From Callorhinus ursinus (Eukaryota > Chordata > Mammalia > Carnivora > Otariidae): 64,000 nt of DNA. Position numbers and translations under genes: made by a program. Position 1 is the first letter of the stretch. Each line of letters begins with the position of its first letter. Positions 59,441 to 64,000 of the stretch are shown piece by piece. The DNA is taken from NCBI RefSeq assembly GCF_003265705.1, contig NW_020312817.1, positions 46,355,627 to 46,419,626 on the forward strand. Reading direction: 5' to 3'. The notes beneath the pieces were generated by a model, which saw only the letters and a list, made by a program, of their open reading frames with translations, searched no databases and was not told the DNA's origin.

Positions 59441-60094
59441 TTATCACTAAAATCGTTTCTAAGCAAATAAACTGATTTTTTTTTCCTTGTTGGAGGGAAG
59501 CCTTTGGAGGGTTTCATGTATCTTTGGAGACTTATTGAGGAATATCACTGATAAAAATTGAACGTTTGCTGCTTAGAAGAAATCTATGGGAATCCCATTT
59601 GTAAGAGAACAACAAAACACATTGTACTCTTGCGTTATTCAGTAAACTTGGTTAAACATGACACTGATTCAAACTAGATTAAGTCACAAAAGAGTACTCT
59701 CTGGTCCACATATTGGGAAGGCTAAATTGCTGTGCTTATTTCAGGTGAGGATGGATCGTGGGATTTGAATATATCACTAGGAAATATGTCACTTTTCATC
59801 TTTATAAATACAGGCCCTAGAGCTCCAGTTTAACACAGAACTTGTTTTTTATTATCTCACATGTAGAGCTTCCATGTCAATACCTCCTTCCACTACCCTG
59901 ACAAAAGAATACATCAAATTAAAGAAGCAAGAGAGCAATCACAATTCTGATTGGCTTATCTTAAACCATGTGATCATTCTTAAATCAATTACAATGTCTA
60001 AGTGGAGTCTTCTAATTGAAAATTTGGCCTATGTTTGTTGCATAACTTTCTTAAAAAAATTATCCATTCGGCTTTGAAAAATAATCATTCATTT
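59441..60094. other. no gene or repeat recognised
   Basis: Low-copy DNA with short frames only. Confidence 0.55.
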
Positions 60095-60730
60095 TGCTCA
60101 TGGATTCTGGGGGTCAGTCAGATAGGATGTGATGAAGAAACCTTACCTCCCTCACTTGATGTTTGCTGGGCACCTCAGAGCCAGGAGTCTGGAATCCTCT
60201 GAAGTCACCATCCTATGTCTAGAGGTTTATTCTAGATGGAGTTGAACAGTTTAGGAATAGAACAGACAAGACTTCTCAGGCATTTTATCTCTTGCTCTAT
60301 GTGGTCTTTCTACCTGACACCTCAGTATGAACGTTTTGTTTTTGTTTTTAGAAAGAGAAAGAGAGAATGTGTGTGTGGTGGGAGGAAGGGCAGAGGGAGA
60401 GGAGCGAGAGAATCCTAAGCAGGCTCCCAGCTAAGCTCACAGCCCAACTCTAGCCTCCATCTCAGGACCCTAGATGTGGTCTCACACGTAGTGACAGCAC
60501 TACCTGAGTAGAAATCAAGTCAGTGGCTTAACCAACTGAACCACCCAGGCTCCCCTTTTTATGAAAGTTTTAGGGGAGCCAGACTTTTTACATGTCAGCT
60601 CAGAGCTCCAGAGAGAGAGTGAGCCAGGTGGAAGTTGTATTGCCTTTTTCTAACTTAGTGTCAAAAGTTACACAATGTATTTCTGACACATCGTGTTCAC
60701 TAAAAGTGAGTCAATAAGCCAGTCCGTTTT
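60095..60730. mobile_element. ancient interspersed repeat (LTR/MER type), split by a SINE
   Basis: Blocks TTGCTCATGGATTCTGGGGG, GAATCCTCTGAAGTCACCAT and, after the SINE, GAGAGAGAGTGAGCCAGGTG, GAAGTTGTATTGCCTTTTTC, GTCAAAAGTTACACAATGTA, follow the order of a widespread old mammalian repeat containing GGTCAGGAATTC...AAGCTGTATCGCCTTTTATG. I recall the consensus but not its exact name. Confidence 0.5.
60326..60571 (-). mobile_element. older CAN-SINE, antisense, with target-site duplication
   Basis: Body about 60,338-60,559. TATGAACGTTTT (60,326-60,337) and TATGAAAGTTTT (60,560-60,571) differ by one base. The body is the older type and diverged (GCAGGCTCCCAGCTAAGCTC, ending GAACCACCCAGGCTCCCC). 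Confidence 0.9.
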
Positions 60731-61889
60731 CCAATGATTCACATATTTTGTGACCTATGAATTTGAGGATGTGTTTAAAACAACTTCATGTGCCTAACTT
60801 TGGGAAGGGGGGATGATAACATCCTGATAGAAACTTCTACCAGGTAGGAGAAGGATAGGTAACAAAAAAGGAGGTGTGTTACCAGCATATGAGAAAGGAA
60901 TAAATAACTGGTAATTACAATCTATTTTAGTTTCAGAGGCCCAGTATGCTATATCATTTTATTAATTATAATTCACTGTTACAGTTCTAATGAAATTAAT
61001 AATTTATATCATTTTTGAATTATCATTAAAACTTGCTCATTGTTACACATTTTTTTCAGTCTTTCCATTTATGAGTATTAATTTTGCCTTTTCTGTCAAC
61101 TGGTTGCAATGATCTTTATGGAATATTTTAAGAAAGTAAATAGGTTCACATTTTTCTTGAGTTCTCTTTGAGTGGCTTTTATCTTTTAAGATAATACGTC
61201 TGCACAGAAAATATCTGGCCAAGCTTTTATTTTTTAACATTAAATTGCTTTATACTTTTGTCATTTGGGTTTCAACAAAACATGTGAGGAATCTCAGTTT
61301 ATTTGTTATTGTAAGTATAAAGTTAACCTTTATTTTTGACTTGGCTTTGAACACTTTATGGAATGAGGTTTCTTCCCCGCTCCTATTTGTTTACATGTAG
61401 TTGTCTTGAGAATGATGTTACATGGACCATAGTGAACCCTTTCATTACACATGAGGTGGATTTTTTTGGTCTAGAAAGCATATGCACCCTATAATTTTGG
61501 CTACCACTTCTGCCCTATTTGTTCTGTTCTATCAGTAATCACCAGCAATCTGCATTTTAAATCGCTGGTTTGCAGCCTCCATAGATACACTTGCATCTTT
61601 TTTCTGTTAATTTTTATTTTGTCCTGTGAATTCTGGGAAAGCTTTTCAAATTGTTCCGCATATCACTAATCAATAACTTATTCTTCTGAGAATTCAAAAC
61701 TGTTTCCTAAACATTTTTCAGATCTGTGGAATAGATCATTTTCAGAATTAATATCTTCCTTTAAGTATTTGTATACTGTTTGATATATTTGATTCTGCAT
61801 TATATGTTCATGGGTTCCAAGTTGCCAATAATCTTTTTCTTTTATTATCATTTGAATAGTAAATCTCTACAACATTGTTCATCAAGAGA
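60731..61889. other. no gene or repeat recognised
   Basis: AT-rich low-copy DNA. The 65-codon minus frame at 61,043-61,240 has no recognisable motif. Confidence 0.5.
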
Positions 61890-62320
61890 TGGGGTATGTT
61901 AACTATGTCTCTACACTTATGACAATGCCACCTTTTCTTGAATAATGTAATTTGTAGAAAGTTTTGAAATTGGGAAAAGTGTCTTCCAATCTTGTTTTTA
62001 TTATTATAGTATTCTGGGTCCCTTGAATTTCTTTATGAATAGTTCGGGTCAGCTTATCTATTTCTGCAAACAAAAAGCCAGATGGAATTTTGATAATCTT
62101 CAAATCAATCTGAGGATTATTGACATCTCAACAATATTGTCTTCCAGTCCACGAATATGGAATGTCTTCCTATTTATAAATGTAGGTGTTCCTTAATTTC
62201 TTTCAAAGATGTTTTATAGTGCCCTTCAGTGTATAAGTCTTGCACTTCTTTTTCTAAATTTATCCTTACACATTTTATTCTTTTATATGCTCTTGTAAAT
62301 GGAATAGTTTTGTTTGTTTG

Positions 62321-62501
62321 TTGTTTTATTTATTCTTTACTTTTTTGGAGGGGAGGAGGGGAGGAAGAGGCAGAGAGTCTCAAGTAGACTCCATGCTGAG
62401 CCCAGGGCTTGTCATGGGCTTCTATCTCACAACCCTGAGATCACAACCTGAGTCAAAACCAAGAGTCAGATGCTTAATGAACTGCACCACCCAGGAGTCC
62501 C
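62321..62501 (-). mobile_element. older CAN-SINE, antisense, in the L1 remnant
   Basis: TTTATTTATTCTTTACTTTT, GGGAGGAAGAGGCAGAGAGT, CTCAAGTAGACTCCATGCTG, TATCTCACAACCCTGAGATC, CCAAGAGTCAGATGCTTAAT, ends CACCACCCAGGAGTCCC. The L1 resumes directly after it. Confidence 0.92.
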
Positions 62502-62633
62502 AGAATACTTTTCTTAATTTCATTTTTGGATTGTTCATTGCTAGTGTATAGAAATACAATTGTTATTTTATATTGATTTTGTATTGTACAATCTTACTAA
62601 ACTCATTTATTACTTCTAGTAGCTTTGTGCATG

Positions 62634-62635
<2 letters not shown>

Positions 62636-62673
<38 letters not shown>
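62636..62673 (+). repeat. (TG)n microsatellite
   Basis: GCATGCA followed by about nineteen TG units, inside the L1 ORF2 remnant. Confidence 0.93.
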
Positions 62674-62676
<3 letters not shown>

Positions 62677-62956
62677 TACTTAGGAATTTGTGTATCTGAT
62701 AGTATGTCATCTGAAAATATATGTAAACATTTTTATATTAAGCAAAATAATTCTTATAATTTCCTTTAGTTTGTGAGACATAGTTTACTTTAGTTCTTGT
62801 AAGATACTTACAATAACTGATACAAAGTCTTTATCATATAAATTTAACATCTGAGTTTTCTCAGGGACAGTTTCTTCACTCTTTTCCCCCCTATGTGGGC
62901 ACCATACTTTTGTGATTCCTTGCATATCTCATAATTTTTGTTGAAAACAAGCTTTT

Positions 62957-62989
62957 CACTTGATCTTAGCTAAAAGACCAAGAAACCGT
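62957..62989 (-). pseudogene. U2 snRNA 5'-end fragment
   Basis: The plus strand reads CACTTGATCTTAGCTAAAAG, ACCAAGAAACCGTA, the complement of the first 33 or so bases of U2 snRNA, the spliceosomal RNA that recognises the branch point. Four differences are C-to-T or G-to-A type changes, as expected for old decay, and the last few bases differ more. Only the 5' end is present, without promoter or Sm site, so it cannot be a working gene. AGCTTTTCA occurs on both sides (62,951 and 62,998), a possible 9-bp target-site duplication. Confidence 0.72.
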
Positions 62990-63589
62990 ATGTCAGAGCT
63001 TTTCAAAGTTTCTTATGTACATCTCATTTCCCAACTGTTTCTTTTAAGTTTCTTTGTTCATGTTCCCAATTGCCCCAACTATTATTATTGGTTTAAGCAG
63101 TTGTAGTATGAAATAATTGTCTCTGATGGTTTTAACAAGTACCCCAGGGTAAAGACTGTTTACTCTGAGTGAGTTCTGTGAGTTCTGACTCAGATCAAAT
63201 AAAGACAAGCTGTCTAATTTGATCTTACAGAAAGTTGCCAGGCCAAAAAACAACAACAAAACAGCAGCAACAAAAACAACAATAAAAAACCCGAGACTAA
63301 AAAAACAAGACTTGTAAAATGGCACTCTGGATGCTCTGAATCCATTCTGCCCCAACAGAGCACATACTTCAGGAAGCTTCCCATCCATTTATTTTAAAAT
63401 AGATGTAAATGTATTTGAAGAATGTTGTCCTAGTTATGCAATGAACAGGAGGTAACTGCCTTAATATTATCTATACTATAAAACTTTTTATAAATGTCAT
63501 ATTTAGTAGAAACTCTTCAGATACATTTTTTCTTAAGATTGAGAATAGTTAAGGTCACCCACTGTCATTAGCCAAATTACCATGAATTC
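62990..63589. other. no gene recognised
   Basis: AT-rich with a CAA-rich stretch (AACAACAACAAAACAGCAGC) near 63,249. The 114-codon minus frame at 63,044-63,388 translates that stretch as a hydrophobic run; it has no recognisable domain and I do not call it a gene. Confidence 0.5.
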
Positions 63590-64000
63590 AGCACAGTTTA
63601 AATTAAAATTCCTGATGAATTTTGGAAAACAAATACTCAACAAGCAATTCTAAAATACATTTGGAAAATCATTTATTCAACAATAGTCCAGTCACTTAAG
63701 AAAATAATTTGGAAGACTTTCCCCACCTGAGAAGGCATATTTTAAAGGAGCCATGTTAATAAAACTATGTGGTGTAAACATCACATTAAACAAATCAGTT
63801 TGTTGAACAGGGTGAAGGTCTTAAAAATAGAAATAAATTACATATGAATGAATCTGTTTTATAAAAAAAGTACCTCAGAAATTGAGTAAAGTGCTGGATT
63901 GTTTAAGAAATGATGTTGGGAAAACTGACCGATGGAAAAAGAGTATATATATAACTTTGGATCTCTACTTAACACTAAACATATACAAAGACCTATATGG
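63590..64000 (+). mobile_element. ancient L1 ORF2 remnant, sense, leaving the window
   Basis: TAAAATTCCTGATGAATTTT, CAATTCTAAAATACATTTGG, AAGGAGCCATGTTAATAAAA, AATGATGTTGGGAAAACTGA, then ATCTCTACTTAACACTAAAC, AAAGACCTATATGG match L1 ORF2 in the part after reverse transcriptase. Decayed; continues past 64,000. Confidence 0.68.

Larger units (their letters stand above)
61930..62745 (-). mobile_element. ancient L1 ORF2 remnant, antisense, with nested SINE
   Basis: Well-ordered antisense ORF2 blocks: TTTTGAAATTGGGAAAAGTG, GGGTCCCTTGAATTTCTTTA, AAAAAGCCAGATGGAATTTT, TCTTCCAGTCCACGAATATG, ATAAGTCTTGCACTTCTTTT, then after the SINE TTGTTCATTGCTAGTGTATA, TAAACTCATTTATTACTTCT and a TG microsatellite, TATGTCATCTGAAAATA. 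It covers the region behind the reverse transcriptase active site. Frames are broken. Confidence 0.8.

Noticed and set aside
63044..63388. 114-codon minus frame with hydrophobic segment
   Set aside because: The hydrophobic run is the translation of a CAA-rich low-complexity stretch; nothing else supports a gene.

Overview
The window is mammalian nuclear DNA from a carnivoran, most likely a caniform. The evidence is at least twenty tRNA-derived CAN-SINE (SINEC) copies, recognisable by a head reading GGGGCGCCTGGGTGGCTCAG, a pyrimidine-rich stretch and an AATAAATAAA-type tail. They sit beside carnivore-type L1 copies whose 3' ends match one another. An arctoid (bear, seal or mustelid group) is my inference from the L1 3' end and SINE body; I cannot name a species. 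The background is AT-rich. I found no exon, conserved gene, structural RNA gene, CRISPR array or bacterial feature, and I read the window as a gene desert or the inside of a very large intron.

Layout. Positions 1-2155 hold an antisense L1 (start of ORF2, then ORF1) whose 5' end is fused to a SINE head. From 2.2 to 15 kb the sequence is AT-rich with scattered SINEs. An old sense L1 remnant at 6.2-8.2 kb was hit by a younger 5'-truncated L1 that appears to carry a 3' transduction, and 9.4 kb has an inverted tail-less SINE pair. Positions 15.1-19.3 kb carry an ancient sense L1 (5' UTR, ORF1, start of ORF2) interrupted by a SINE and a MaLR-type LTR that itself contains a SINE. From 19 to 42 kb the sequence is low-copy with two further MaLR LTRs, MIR, old L1 fragments and SINEs.

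Positions 42.1-52.9 kb are the main structure: a full-length but dead antisense L1 (about 42,568-50,113, 5' end with a YY1-type motif, 400 N gap in its 5' UTR). It lies between the 3' end and the 5' half of one or more other L1s. From 53 to 64 kb come SINEs, ancient L1 3' ends, a very recent 282-bp L1 insertion at 59.1 kb, a small U2 snRNA fragment and an L1 remnant leaving the window.

Nothing here works as a pathway. What holds the window together is retrotransposition: L1 enzymes moved L1 itself, SINEs and other RNAs, with visible target-site duplications, template switching, transduction and nesting. I did not find a new biological system. The best leads are the chimeric and transduced insertions, the tandem-monomer L1 5' UTR with its long antisense reading frame, and a few unexplained local repeats.
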